Below, one piece after another: positions 43,979-51,813 of a DNA stretch of 64,000 nt (its first letter is position 1; every line of letters starts with the position of its first letter). This DNA comes from Granulicella arctica (lineage in GTDB: Bacteria; Acidobacteriota; Terriglobia; Terriglobales; Acidobacteriaceae). Location: contig NZ_JAGTUT010000001.1 of NCBI RefSeq assembly GCF_025685605.1, forward strand, positions 310,001-374,000. Direction: 5' to 3'. Both the position numbers and the translations under genes were made by a program. Under the pieces are notes generated by a model. It ran no database searches. It saw only the letters and a list, made by a program, of their open reading frames with translations, and was not told the origin of the DNA.

Positions 43979-44890
43979 ATGGAAACCGTCCGCTCCACCA
44001 CCAGGATCGTCCTGGCCTTCGCCGTAATCTATCTCGTCTGGGGCTCCACCTTCCTCGCCATCCGCATCGGCGTCCACGAAGTTCCCCCGCTCATCCTCGC
44101 CGCCATGCGCTTCTTCATCGCCGGACTCGTCCTCTACGGCTGCGCCCTTATTCAGGGCAGCGCCTCGCCCACTCTCCGCCAATGGCGCTCCGCCATCCTC
44201 CTCGCCATCCTCATCTTCGTCATCAACTACGGCCTCCTCTTCTGGGCTGAGCAGCGCGTGCCCTCGGGAGTCGCCGCCGTCATGCTTGCCACCATCCCCG
44301 TCTTCACCACCCTCGCCGAGATCCTCATCCTCCGCACCCAGCGACTCACTCTCCGCCTCGTCATCGCGCTCCTCATCGGCATCGCCGGAGTAGCCGTCCT
44401 CATGAGCCGCTCCCTCAACCTCGGCGGTGCACCCATCGACCATCTCGGCGCCCTCGCTCTCATCCTCGCCGCCTTCACCTGGTCGCTCGCCTCCGTCCTC
44501 ACCCGCAAGATGCACCTCCCGCCCTCCAAGCTCATGAACTCCGGAGCCCAGATGTTAGCCGGCGGAGCCATGCTCGCCCTCACCGCCCTGCCTCTCGGCG
44601 AATATCAAAACTTCCACCCCCTCGCCGTATCCCGCGCTGCCTGGCTCGCCCTCCTCTACCTCATCGTCGCCGGCTCCATCCTCGGCTTCACCACCTACAT
44701 CTGGCTCATCCACCACGAGTCCCCCACGAAGGTCGGCACCTACGCCTACGTCAACCCCGTAGTCGCCGTCCTCCTCGGCTACTTCTTCGCCTCAGAAACC
44801 CTCGGCCTCCGCACCATCCTCGGCACCCTCTCCGTCCTCATCAGCGTCCTCGTCATCACCACCACCAAATCCAAATCAGTCAGCGCCTGA
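43979..44890 (+). CDS. EamA/DMT-family transporter
   Basis: A 303-residue inner-membrane protein with ten predicted helices in two EamA halves: FAVIYLVWGSTFLAIRIGVH at the start, AAMRFFIAGLVLYGCALIQG, EQRVPSGVAAVMLATIPVFT, and in the second half GALALILAAFTWSLASVLTR and TYAYVNPVVAVLLGYFFASE. The latter (the 'NP-x-x-A' segment) is the typical end of YedA/RhaT-like exporters. It probably exports an amino acid or other metabolite; the substrate is unknown. It is preceded by repeat copy 4 and followed by copy 5. Confidence 0.88.
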   Translation: METVRSTTRIVLAFAVIYLVWGSTFLAIRIGVHEVPPLILAAMRFFIAGLVLYGCALIQGSASPTLRQWRSAILLAILIFVINYGLLFWAEQRVPSGVAAVMLATIPVFTTLAEILILRTQRLTLRLVIALLIGIAGVAVLMSRSLNLGGAPIDHLGALALILAAFTWSLASVLTRKMHLPPSKLMNSGAQMLAGGAMLALTALPLGEYQNFHPLAVSRAAWLALLYLIVAGSILGFTTYIWLIHHESPTKVGTYAYVNPVVAVLLGYFFASETLGLRTILGTLSVLISVLVITTTKSKSVSA

Positions 44891-44904
44891 TCCACCCCAC
44901 AACT

Positions 44905-45032
44905 CTGTCATACTGAGCGAAGTCGAAGGACCTGCGGCTGCATTGGCCCTTGCCTTTCCCTCTCTCATCCCCAAAGAGAACCCGCATTACTCCCACCTTT
45001 ATCCATCCATCCTCATTGATCCGTGTTAAGCC
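44905..45032 (+). repeat. Interspersed repeat, copy 5 (complete)
   Basis: Core 44905-44937, middle AAAGAGAACCCGCATTACTC near 44974, second module 45001-45032 (ATCCATCCATCCTCATTGAT start, GTTAAGCC end). It ends 60 bases before the alpha-galactosidase ATG. Confidence 0.85.
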
Positions 45033-45092
45033 TTCCTTCCCCCGCCACAAATTCCCAAGCCAAGCACACCCCACGCAGAGTACCCTCTACCA

Positions 45093-46274
45093 ATGCCCAA
45101 CTCTCCTCATCTTTTGAAGTCCTGTCTTATCGCCGCCACGCTCCTCATCACCATCCCCATCAGCGCGCAGAAACCCATCGCCGCTACCCCGCCCATGGGC
45201 TGGAATAGCTGGAACCACTTCGCCACCAAGGTCACCGCCGCCGACGTCCGCGGCGCAGCCGACGCCATCGTCGCCAACGGCATGCGCGACGCAGGCTACA
45301 TCTACGTCAACATCGACGACAGCTGGGAAGCGAAGCGCAACGCCCAGGGCGTCATCCAGACCAACGACCGCTTCCCCGACATGAAGGCCCTCGCCGACTA
45401 CGTCCACTCCAAAGGCCTCAAGCTCGGCATCTACTCCTCACCCGGACCCAAAACCTGCGGCGGCTACGAAGGCAGCTACAACCACGAAGAGCAGGACGCC
45501 AAGAGCTACGCCGACTGGGGTATCGACTACCTCAAGTACGACCAGTGCAGCTTCGGCGACATCATCAAACAGCAGGTCGGCGACGACACCGCCAAGTCCT
45601 ACGCCATGCAGCGTGCCGCCTACGAGAAGATGCACCAGGCACTCCTGAAAACACGCCGCCCCATCGTCTATAGCTTCTGCCAGTACGGCCTCTACGAGCC
45701 TTGGAAGTGGGCACCCGAAGCCGGCGCAAACCTCTGGCGCACCACCGGCGACATCAACGACACCTGGGATCGCATGACCCTCATCGGCTTCCAGCAGGCA
45801 GGCCTCGAGAAGTTCGTAGGCCCCGGCCACTGGAACGATCCCGACATGCTCGAGGTTGGCAACGGCGGCATGACCACCCCCGAGTACCAGGTCCACATGA
45901 GCCTCTGGGCCATGCTCGCCGCACCCCTCCTTGCCGGAAACGACCTCAGCAAGATGACCCCCGAGACCAAATCCATCCTCATGAACCGCGACGTCATTGC
46001 CATCGATCAGGATGCACTCGGCCACGCCGCAAAACGCATCTGGGCCGAAGGTCCGCTCGAGATCTGGACCCGCGACCTCTCTAACGGCAAGCACGCCGTA
46101 GCCCTCTTCAATCGAGGCGAATCGCCTATGCGCTTCGATCCAAAGTCGAAGGAGCTATCCAGCCTCGCCTCAAAACACTTCAAGGATCTATGGACCGGCA
46201 AGCAGGTCACCATGGGCCCCGGCTCCGACCTCACCGTCAACTCCCACGCAATCATGCTCCTCGGCGAAATCTAA
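45093..46274 (+). CDS. Glycoside hydrolase family 27 alpha-galactosidase
   Basis: A 393-residue secreted retaining glycosidase with a signal peptide (LLKSCLIAATLLITIPISAQ) and a (beta/alpha)8 barrel. GH27 motifs are clear: TPPMGWNSWNHF, YVNIDDSWEAKRN, LGIYSSPGPKTCGGYEGSYN, DYLKYDQCSFGD with the nucleophile Asp, and GHWNDPDMLEVGNGG with the acid/base Asp, then a C-terminal beta domain. It should release terminal alpha-linked galactose (or N-acetylgalactosamine) from oligo- and polysaccharides in the periplasm. It stands alone, with no transporter in the same operon. It ends at a bidirectional terminator. Confidence 0.93.
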   Translation: MPNSPHLLKSCLIAATLLITIPISAQKPIAATPPMGWNSWNHFATKVTAADVRGAADAIVANGMRDAGYIYVNIDDSWEAKRNAQGVIQTNDRFPDMKALADYVHSKGLKLGIYSSPGPKTCGGYEGSYNHEEQDAKSYADWGIDYLKYDQCSFGDIIKQQVGDDTAKSYAMQRAAYEKMHQALLKTRRPIVYSFCQYGLYEPWKWAPEAGANLWRTTGDINDTWDRMTLIGFQQAGLEKFVGPGHWNDPDMLEVGNGGMTTPEYQVHMSLWAMLAAPLLAGNDLSKMTPETKSILMNRDVIAIDQDALGHAAKRIWAEGPLEIWTRDLSNGKHAVALFNRGESPMRFDPKSKELSSLASKHFKDLWTGKQVTMGPGSDLTVNSHAIMLLGEI

Positions 46275-46303
46275 ACAGGCCAAGCCTCCAACTCACCACG
46301 AAC

Positions 46304-46337
46304 AACGGGCGCGCCGCAACAATCGGGAGCGCCCGTT
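46304..46337. terminator. Bidirectional terminator between GH27 and the oxidoreductase
   Basis: Perfect 9-bp arms AACGGGCGC (46304-46312) and GCGCCCGTT (46329-46337) with a 16-base loop, in the 68-base gap between convergent genes. No T-run, so efficiency is uncertain. Confidence 0.7.
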
Positions 46338-46342
46338 ACCGT

Positions 46343-47314
46343 TTAACCCATCACGAACACCACCCGAGCCTTACCCTCGTACTCCCACGTCTTCTCCACA
46401 TCCGCAAGCGGCACAACCTTCGTCGCGATGCGAAGCTTCGCCGGACCAACCGCCTCGAAAACACTCCCAATCGCAGCAAGCAGCCGCTCCATGGGGACAC
46501 TCTTCAACCCGCTCCCCATCAGCACAATCGACGACGACCGCAGCGCCGCACCCGGCAGCTGCACATCATCGCCACTCGCACCCCCCACATGGATGAACCG
46601 CACCGGCTTCGCATCCTCCACCCCCGTCGCAATCGCCATCATGATCGTCTCCGCACTCTTCCCCCAGAGATAGTCGACGACCACATTCACCCCCGCCGCG
46701 AACTGTTCAATCAACGCAGCCTCAAACGCCTTTGCTCCCTCTGAACCACTTCCTTCAATCCTGAACGGAATCATCACATCCGCTCCCAGCGCCCTCACCT
46801 CCTCGAGCGCCACCCCATCGCGCCCCGTCGCAATCACCTTCGCCGCACCCATATACTTCGCAATCTGCACAGCGAGTCGTCCCGCGATCCCGGTCGCACC
46901 GTTAATCAGCACCGTCTCACCTGCCTTTACTTGGGCACGCTCCGCGAGCGCAGCCCACGCCGACATCCCGGGATTCGCCACCGCCGCCGCCGTCACATCA
47001 TCCAACCCATCCGGCAACACGATGCACTGCTTCGAGCGAACCCGCGTCACCTCCGCCATCGCCCCATAGGGCGCCTCCGGCAGAACAAAATACACTCGCC
47101 GCCCATCCTGCGTCTCACCCACGCCATCCACACCAACCACCGCTGGAAACGCACCATCCGCACTATAGTGCGCCCCCGATGCCCGCCCCTTCGTCAGGTG
47201 CGTCAACGCCGCCGCCCGCACCACAATCAACTCCCGTCCCCCCGCACTCTGCGGAGCCACAAAGTCTCCGTACCGAGGCGTCTGCCCTGCTACTTCCACG
47301 ATTGCTGCCTTCAT
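46343..47314 (-). CDS. Quinone-oxidoreductase-type NADPH dehydrogenase
   Basis: A 323-residue medium-chain dehydrogenase without zinc ligands, of the quinone oxidoreductase (QOR) branch. MKAAIVEVAGQTPRYGDF is the start; the Rossmann domain has VLINGATGIAGRLAVQIAKY, followed by GADVMIPFR. It should reduce quinones or enones with NADPH. It diverges from a tetR gene at 91 bases, with two TetR-type palindromes between, so it is the probable regulated target. The induction signal is likely a quinone or similar electrophile, by analogy with other TetR-QOR pairs. Confidence 0.85.
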   Translation of the reverse strand: MKAAIVEVAGQTPRYGDFVAPQSAGGRELIVVRAAALTHLTKGRASGAHYSADGAFPAVVGVDGVGETQDGRRVYFVLPEAPYGAMAEVTRVRSKQCIVLPDGLDDVTAAAVANPGMSAWAALAERAQVKAGETVLINGATGIAGRLAVQIAKYMGAAKVIATGRDGVALEEVRALGADVMIPFRIEGSGSEGAKAFEAALIEQFAAGVNVVVDYLWGKSAETIMMAIATGVEDAKPVRFIHVGGASGDDVQLPGAALRSSSIVLMGSGLKSVPMERLLAAIGSVFEAVGPAKLRIATKVVPLADVEKTWEYEGKARVVFVMG

Positions 47315-47340
47315 GATGTCTCTCCATACTGAGATATAAA

Positions 47341-47374
47341 TCTAACAACGTTAGATAAATCTACCGCCGTTAGA
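47341..47374. promoter_or_regulatory. Two tandem TetR-type operators
   Basis: TCTAACAACGTTAGA (47341-47355, perfect 6-3-6 palindrome) and TCTACCGCCGTTAGA (47360-47374, five of six pairs). Their centres are 19 bp apart. They occupy most of the 91-base gap between the divergent oxidoreductase and tetR, which is the usual place for a TetR autoregulatory site. Confidence 0.8.
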
Positions 47375-47405
47375 TTTGAAGCGCAACTCTTGATAGACTT
47401 ATCCC

Positions 47406-48044
47406 GTGAAGGTCAACCCAGAACTCATCGTGCGCGCAGGCCTCACCTTGCTCAATGAAATCGGCCTTGAGCAGCTCACCCTCCGCCGCTTAGCCATGGA
47501 CCTCAACATCCAGGCCCCCACCCTCTACTGGCACTTCAAAAGCAAAGAGCAGCTCATCGACGCCATGGCCACCCTCATCCTCGCGGAGGGAGTCCCCGCG
47601 CTTCTCCCCAGAAAGAAATCAGCCGACTGGAGATCATGGGCCACCACCTTCGGCCACGGTCTCCGCCAGATCCTCCTGCACTATCGTGACGGAGCCCGCG
47701 TCGTCGCCGGATCGCGTCTCACTGACACCACCTACATGGAAGCCACCGAACGCATCGGCACCCGCCTCATCGAGGCCGGATTCTCAACCCGCAACGCAGT
47801 CGTCCTTCTCAGCACCGTGTACACCTTCACCGTCAGCTTCGTCCTCGAAGAGCAGGCCGTCTTCCCGACGCGAGGTCAGCGCTCCCCCGCCTACAACCTC
47901 GCCGAACGAAACGCACGCCTCGACCCAGAGAAGTTTCCCCTCATGCGCCAAAGCGCAACCATCCTCTTCGATCGCTTCGACCAGCGCTACAAGGAAAGCC
48001 TGAAGCTGATCCTCGGCGGTGCCGCCGAGACGCGCATCCCCTGA
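47406..48044 (+). CDS. TetR-family transcriptional repressor
   Basis: A 212-residue repressor starting with GTG. The N-terminal helix-turn-helix (IVRAGLTLLNEIGLEQLTLR, RLAMDLNIQAPTLYWHFKSK, EQLIDAMATLIL) is of the TetR class proper, and the C-terminal ligand-binding part (GARVVAGSRLTDTTYMEATE, YTFTVSFVLEEQAVF) resembles TetR_C tetracycline-repressor-type domains. It should repress itself and the divergent oxidoreductase through the two palindromes and let go on binding its ligand. The gene has a short leader; a membrane-protein gene with a frameshift follows. Confidence 0.9.
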   Translation: MKVNPELIVRAGLTLLNEIGLEQLTLRRLAMDLNIQAPTLYWHFKSKEQLIDAMATLILAEGVPALLPRKKSADWRSWATTFGHGLRQILLHYRDGARVVAGSRLTDTTYMEATERIGTRLIEAGFSTRNAVVLLSTVYTFTVSFVLEEQAVFPTRGQRSPAYNLAERNARLDPEKFPLMRQSATILFDRFDQRYKESLKLILGGAAETRIP

Positions 48045-48098
48045 CCGCGCTCGCTTATGTGTGCTTGAAATGCTCCTCAGCACCCAAAACAGCAGAGG

Positions 48099-48589
48099 TT
48101 GAACCATGCAGGAGCAGCGCCCGTCCCAGGTCCCATCCTCAACCGCATCGGCTTCGCCTACGCCGCAGCCCTCGCCGGATGGACGGTCGCATGGTGCATC
48201 ACCATCGCCTACTTCACCATCGTCCCTCTCCTCCATCACTTCCATCCCCTGCGAGGTGCAGACCAATGGGGAGACCTTCTTATCTATCTCATCTCCACCC
48301 TGCTTTTTGTGCTGCTCGACACAACGATCTTCGGCGTTCCGCACGTCGCCATCCGCTCCGCCCAAAGCATGCTCCGCCACCCTGGCGCTTCTATCTCGAA
48401 TCCGGCATCGTCGGCATAGCTGCAATCAGCGGCTTTCTCGTCCGCTTCCATCCATCCGCCTATAACCTGCACCAGTCGCTTAGAGACTCCATCCCCTGCA
48501 ACGTCTTCAGCCTCATCGCCACCACTGCGACCAGCTTCGTCTTTCTCCGATGGCTCCGCCGCCAGCAAGTGGCCGGTCTTGAACTCTGA
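48099..48589 (+). pseudogene. Four-helix membrane protein interrupted by a single-base frameshift
   Basis: Frame 1 (from 48099) encodes two membrane segments (FAYAAALAGWTVAWCITIAY and LLIYLISTLLFVLLDTTIFG) and then SAQSMLRHP, after which it degenerates. A different frame continues PWRFYLESGIVGIAAISGFL and FSLIATTATSFVFLRWL to the stop at 48589. Adding one C to the CCC at 48380-48382 would restore a single reading frame (RHPWRFYLESG), so a one-base deletion in a C-run is the simplest explanation. The start is unclear: TTG at 48099 has no well-placed ribosome site. It could be a real pseudogene, a phase-variable tract or a sequencing error. I know no family. Confidence 0.65.
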
Positions 48590-48934
48590 AAACGTACCAC
48601 TCACAAACCCCAGCAAAGACGCACGATCAACCACCCTCACCCAAGAAACACCAGCAAAACACCGTGTCAGCCCCCCTATTTTGCTAACTCTTTCATAACA
48701 AAGCGAATATAGTTCAAAATAAGTGGCTGTTTAGTTATACCAACCTGCTATCCATAATTCAGTAGCAAATAAGTCCCGGCCACCAGCCAGGGCTTTCCCG
48801 TTTAGAATCTTATATTTACCTGTAACCCCAATGGAATGTCATATTTAGCTGCCATCAAAACAGCTAAGTGTTACATTCCATTGCACTTGCGCTCAGCATC
48901 CCCAACCATTTTTTGCCCTGCAGGAGAAACCAGA
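48590..48934. other. AT-rich leader region with a large hairpin
   Basis: About 345 bases without a gene, AT-rich from 48675 to 48800. The 55-base hairpin at 48829-48883 is its main structure. A promoter for the next gene is likely in the AT-rich part. Confidence 0.5.
48829..48883 (+). ncRNA. Near-perfect 23-position hairpin, probable 5' leader element or small RNA
   Basis: Arms 48829-48851 and 48861-48883 pair at 22 of 23 positions around a 9-base loop (CCATCAAAA): 20 Watson-Crick pairs, two T-G wobbles and one C/T mismatch. The outer 11 bp (CAATGGAATGT with ACATTCCATTG) and the inner 7 bp (TTAGCTG with CAGCTAA) are perfect. The wobbles pair only if the plus strand is transcribed; the complement would have A-C mismatches. 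No T-run follows. It lies 51 bases before the ATG of a Cys/His-rich gene. Confidence 0.6.
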
Positions 48935-49378
48935 ATGTCCGCACCCCTCTGCCGCCACATCAAGATCACGGGCCAGAAATGCCGAGCCGTCGCCATTGCC
49001 GATGGTCCCCTCTGCTACTTTCACCACAAGTTTCAGGTCACCCACCGCACCTATCGTCAGGCTGTTCCAATCAACTCAACCCACTACATCAACCTCAACG
49101 CTCTCGAAACCTTCGAAGCCATCCAGATCGCCATCTCCCAGGTCGTCCTCGCGATGGGTACTGGTCAATTGGCCCATTCAAGCGCCCTCATGCTCCTGCG
49201 CGGCCTCCAGATCGCCTACCGCAATCTCGCCCTCGCCGAGAAGCGCCCCAAGCCGGAAGCCGCCTCCGTCCGCCTCATCAGCACCACCCACGATTGCCTC
49301 GACCTGGCCCTGCCCGACCTCACCACCGAGACCCCCGAGGAGGTCAATCTGGCCGAGCACATCATGCCACCCCACTAG
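48935..49378 (+). CDS. Cys/His-rich small protein, putative zinc-binding
   Basis: A 147-residue protein starting MSAPLCRHIKITGQKCRAVA, then ADGPLCYFHHKF. The C-x10-C-x10-C-x2-HH spacing near the N-terminus looks like a zinc knuckle. The rest is helical (NALETFEAIQIAISQVVLAM, SALMLLRGLQIAYRNLALAE). GGAG lies 8 bases before the ATG at 48935; the open frame extends 33 codons further upstream through the hairpin, but that part has no protein-like pattern. I recall similar orphan proteins in acidobacterial genomes but no assigned function. A large hairpin precedes the gene and may regulate it. Confidence 0.65.
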   Translation: MSAPLCRHIKITGQKCRAVAIADGPLCYFHHKFQVTHRTYRQAVPINSTHYINLNALETFEAIQIAISQVVLAMGTGQLAHSSALMLLRGLQIAYRNLALAEKRPKPEAASVRLISTTHDCLDLALPDLTTETPEEVNLAEHIMPPH

Positions 49379-49448
49379 CGCGATAACTACTTCGACCGTC
49401 ACTTCTCCTGTGATCCACTCCCCCTCGAACAAACCGCGGCCTATGCCC

Positions 49449-50849
49449 TCAGCCTCGCGTCACCGCCCGCACCGCACTCTCCAGCAGATGATTCGCCGCT
49501 CCCAGCGCCTCTGTCCGCACCTGCGACCAGTTCTGCGCCCCTGCCTCCACAATCGGCATCAGCAGCGTCACCTTAGTCCCCCGCCCCGGCCGGCTCACCA
49601 CCTCCAGCGTCGCCCCAGGACCATACAGCACCTCCATCCGCTCCCGAACATTCTTCATCCCAATCCCCGTCCCCGGCCGCACCAGCCCACTCACAGGAGA
49701 AGGTCCATTCCGCTCCGGAGCCATCCCAACCCCGTCGTCTTCTACTTCAACCAGCAGGCGTCCCCCCACAATCCGGCTCCGCAGTGTTACGGTACCGCCA
49801 GAGATACGGGGCTCGAGGCCATGCTTGATGCTGTTCTCGATCAATGGTTGCAGCAGCATACTCGGCACGACGATATCGAGCGTATCCTCGGCAATCTCCT
49901 TCACCACCTGCAGCTTTTCGCCGAACCGGACGACCTCGATCCCGAGATAATCATCCGTGAACTCAAGCTCCTCGCGAAAGGGAACAAATGCCTCACGCTC
50001 CTGCAGCAGCATCCGCAGAATGCTAGCCAGCTTCACGATCATCTCCCGCGCCAGCTCCGGCTCCGACCGCACCAGCGACGTGATCGAGTTCAATGTATTG
50101 AAGAGGAAGTGAGGATTGATCTGTCGCTGTAGCGCATCCAGCCGGGCTTCCATCAGCAGCCGGCCCTGCTCCTCCAGCTTCCGCTCCGTCCGAATGGCGT
50201 TCCAGATCTTCAGCGGAACCCCGACCACGATTGGCGCACACGCGCAGATAGCCAGCTCTACCCACCAGTTCGTCGAATGTAGATCGAAGTAATAGCGCGG
50301 ATAAAACCGCGACAGCATACTCGTCGCGAACTGGAGCACCATCACCAAAACGAGCAGCAGAATCTGTCTGTCCAGCCGCGGCTGCCTTAAATTTCGAGTC
50401 ACCCACCGGTAAACACTCAGGTCGATCATTGGCGAGAAGGACCACACATCCTCCCGCTCCGCAAACCTTCCAAACGCTCCGGCAATCGCACCAACCGCCA
50501 GGTTCACCGGGAGCGCCCAGTACTCGTGATGCAGCACTGCCGGCACAGCCAGCAGCGCACCGCCTCCCATAGCCGCCAGCGGTCCAATCAGCACGCCCAG
50601 CAGAATCGTCGCCTCAAACGAGATATCCGCCGCTAGAAAATTAGGAACCGTAGCCCGGATCCACACCCCCAGCGTCAGCGGGATGCAGAGCATCCCCACC
50701 AGGACCAGCGTCTGCCGCAACGTCCGGTTCGTAGCCAGCAGCGCATTCTTGAACGTCACCGCCCGCCCAAGCGTAGTCGACACCGCCGCCGCCACACCCA
50801 GCTCCACCAGCAACGTAATCAAAATCAGCTTCGGATCAGCCTGCGTCAC
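49449..50849 (-). CDS. LytS-type sensor histidine kinase
   Basis: A 466-residue membrane kinase. It has an N-terminal module of five to six membrane helices related to 5TM-5TMR_LYT (EATILLGVLIGPLAAMGGGA, YWALPVNLAVGAIAGAFG), another pair of helices around residues 175-215, then the His_kinase domain with phospho-accepting His in LQRQINPHFLFNTLNSITSL and a HATPase_c domain (LLQPLIENSIKHGLEPR, VEDDGVGM, GTGIGMKNVRERM). LytS-type kinases usually pair with a LytTR response regulator and sense envelope state or pyruvate-like metabolites. No partner is adjacent. The start is GTG, with GAGG just upstream. Confidence 0.9.
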   Translation of the reverse strand: MTQADPKLILITLLVELGVAAAVSTTLGRAVTFKNALLATNRTLRQTLVLVGMLCIPLTLGVWIRATVPNFLAADISFEATILLGVLIGPLAAMGGGALLAVPAVLHHEYWALPVNLAVGAIAGAFGRFAEREDVWSFSPMIDLSVYRWVTRNLRQPRLDRQILLLVLVMVLQFATSMLSRFYPRYYFDLHSTNWWVELAICACAPIVVGVPLKIWNAIRTERKLEEQGRLLMEARLDALQRQINPHFLFNTLNSITSLVRSEPELAREMIVKLASILRMLLQEREAFVPFREELEFTDDYLGIEVVRFGEKLQVVKEIAEDTLDIVVPSMLLQPLIENSIKHGLEPRISGGTVTLRSRIVGGRLLVEVEDDGVGMAPERNGPSPVSGLVRPGTGIGMKNVRERMEVLYGPGATLEVVSRPGRGTKVTLLMPIVEAGAQNWSQVRTEALGAANHLLESAVRAVTRG

Positions 50850-50900
50850 ACCTCAACTCTAACCCACCGCCTTCGCCTGTTCAGCAACCAATCCACAAAA

Positions 50901-51034
50901 CTGTCATCCTGAGCGAAGTCGAAGGACCTGCATGCGCCCTTGCCGTTGCTTGTTTCGCCGTTGCCCTTGCATTTCAAAAGCGAACCAACCCATCCCGTCC
51001 TGATCCGTCCATCCGCACTGATCGGTATTAAGCC
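50901..51034 (+). repeat. Interspersed repeat, copy 6 (complete)
   Basis: Core 50901-50932 (last bases CCTGCA differ), then a longer middle part and the second module about 50998-51034 (ATCCGTCCATCCGCACTGAT, ending TTAAGCC). It lies in the divergent region between the LytS-type kinase and ribA. Confidence 0.85.
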
Positions 51035-51093
51035 GTCCCTTCCTCCATCCCATGAATCATCCCAAGCCCGCTTGTCATCCTATTGTCACCACC

Positions 51094-51777
51094 ATGTCGA
51101 GCCAGATCACCACCGATCCTGAAACGTATAATCGACCTATGCCGTTCGCAAGCGTACTAAAGGTAGCCGATGCAGACTTCCCCACCCGCTGGGGCCACTT
51201 TCGCATCCTTGGGTTTGAAGGCCTTATCGATCACCCCATCGCCTGCAACGACGACCTCCCGGCCCCGGCCACCCGTATCGAGTCCGCCGTAGCGCTCGTC
51301 ATGGGCGACATCCACGCCGAACCGCCCATCGTCCGCATCCACTCGCAGTGCCTCACCGGGGACGTCTTCCATTCCCTCCGCTGCGACTGCCGCCAGCAGC
51401 TTGAGCTCGCCATGGCCCTCATCTCAGAGACCGGCACCGGCATCCTTCTCTACGAACAGCAGGAAGGACGCGGCATCGGCCTCATGGCCAAGCTCCGCGC
51501 CTACGAGCTTCAGGACCACGGTCGCGACACCATCGAAGCCAATCTCGAGCTTGGCTACAAGGCAGATTGCCGCCACTACGAGCTACCCGCCGAGATCCTC
51601 AAGTCCCTCGGCCTCGACGCCGTTCGCCTCATCACCAACAACCCCGAGAAGGTGGAGGCCCTCGAACTGGCAGGCATCACCGTCACCGAACGCATCTCCG
51701 CCGAGGTCCCAAGCGAGCCCACCAACGAGCTCTACCTCCAGACCAAGCGCGAAAAGATGGGCCACCTCGTCAGCTAA
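51094..51777 (+). CDS. ribA: GTP cyclohydrolase II
   Basis: A 227-residue enzyme that opens the imidazole ring of GTP to start riboflavin synthesis. The zinc site is C-x10-C-x-C in RIHSQCLTGDVFHSLRCDCR, followed by GILLYEQQEGRGIGLMAKLR with the GTP-binding Arg, and the catalytic region LELGYKADCRHYEL, VRLITNNPEKVEAL. The length is close to stand-alone RibA (E. coli has 196). Three in-frame starts exist (51052, 51094, 51139) and none has a good ribosome site. I chose 51094 as a compromise; the conserved part begins at 51139. No other rib gene is near and there is no FMN riboswitch signature upstream. Confidence 0.9.
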   Translation: MSSQITTDPETYNRPMPFASVLKVADADFPTRWGHFRILGFEGLIDHPIACNDDLPAPATRIESAVALVMGDIHAEPPIVRIHSQCLTGDVFHSLRCDCRQQLELAMALISETGTGILLYEQQEGRGIGLMAKLRAYELQDHGRDTIEANLELGYKADCRHYELPAEILKSLGLDAVRLITNNPEKVEALELAGITVTERISAEVPSEPTNELYLQTKREKMGHLVS

Positions 51778-51813
51778 GACGAGGAGCCCATCCGGTTTTC
51801 GGCCGCGGTGGCC

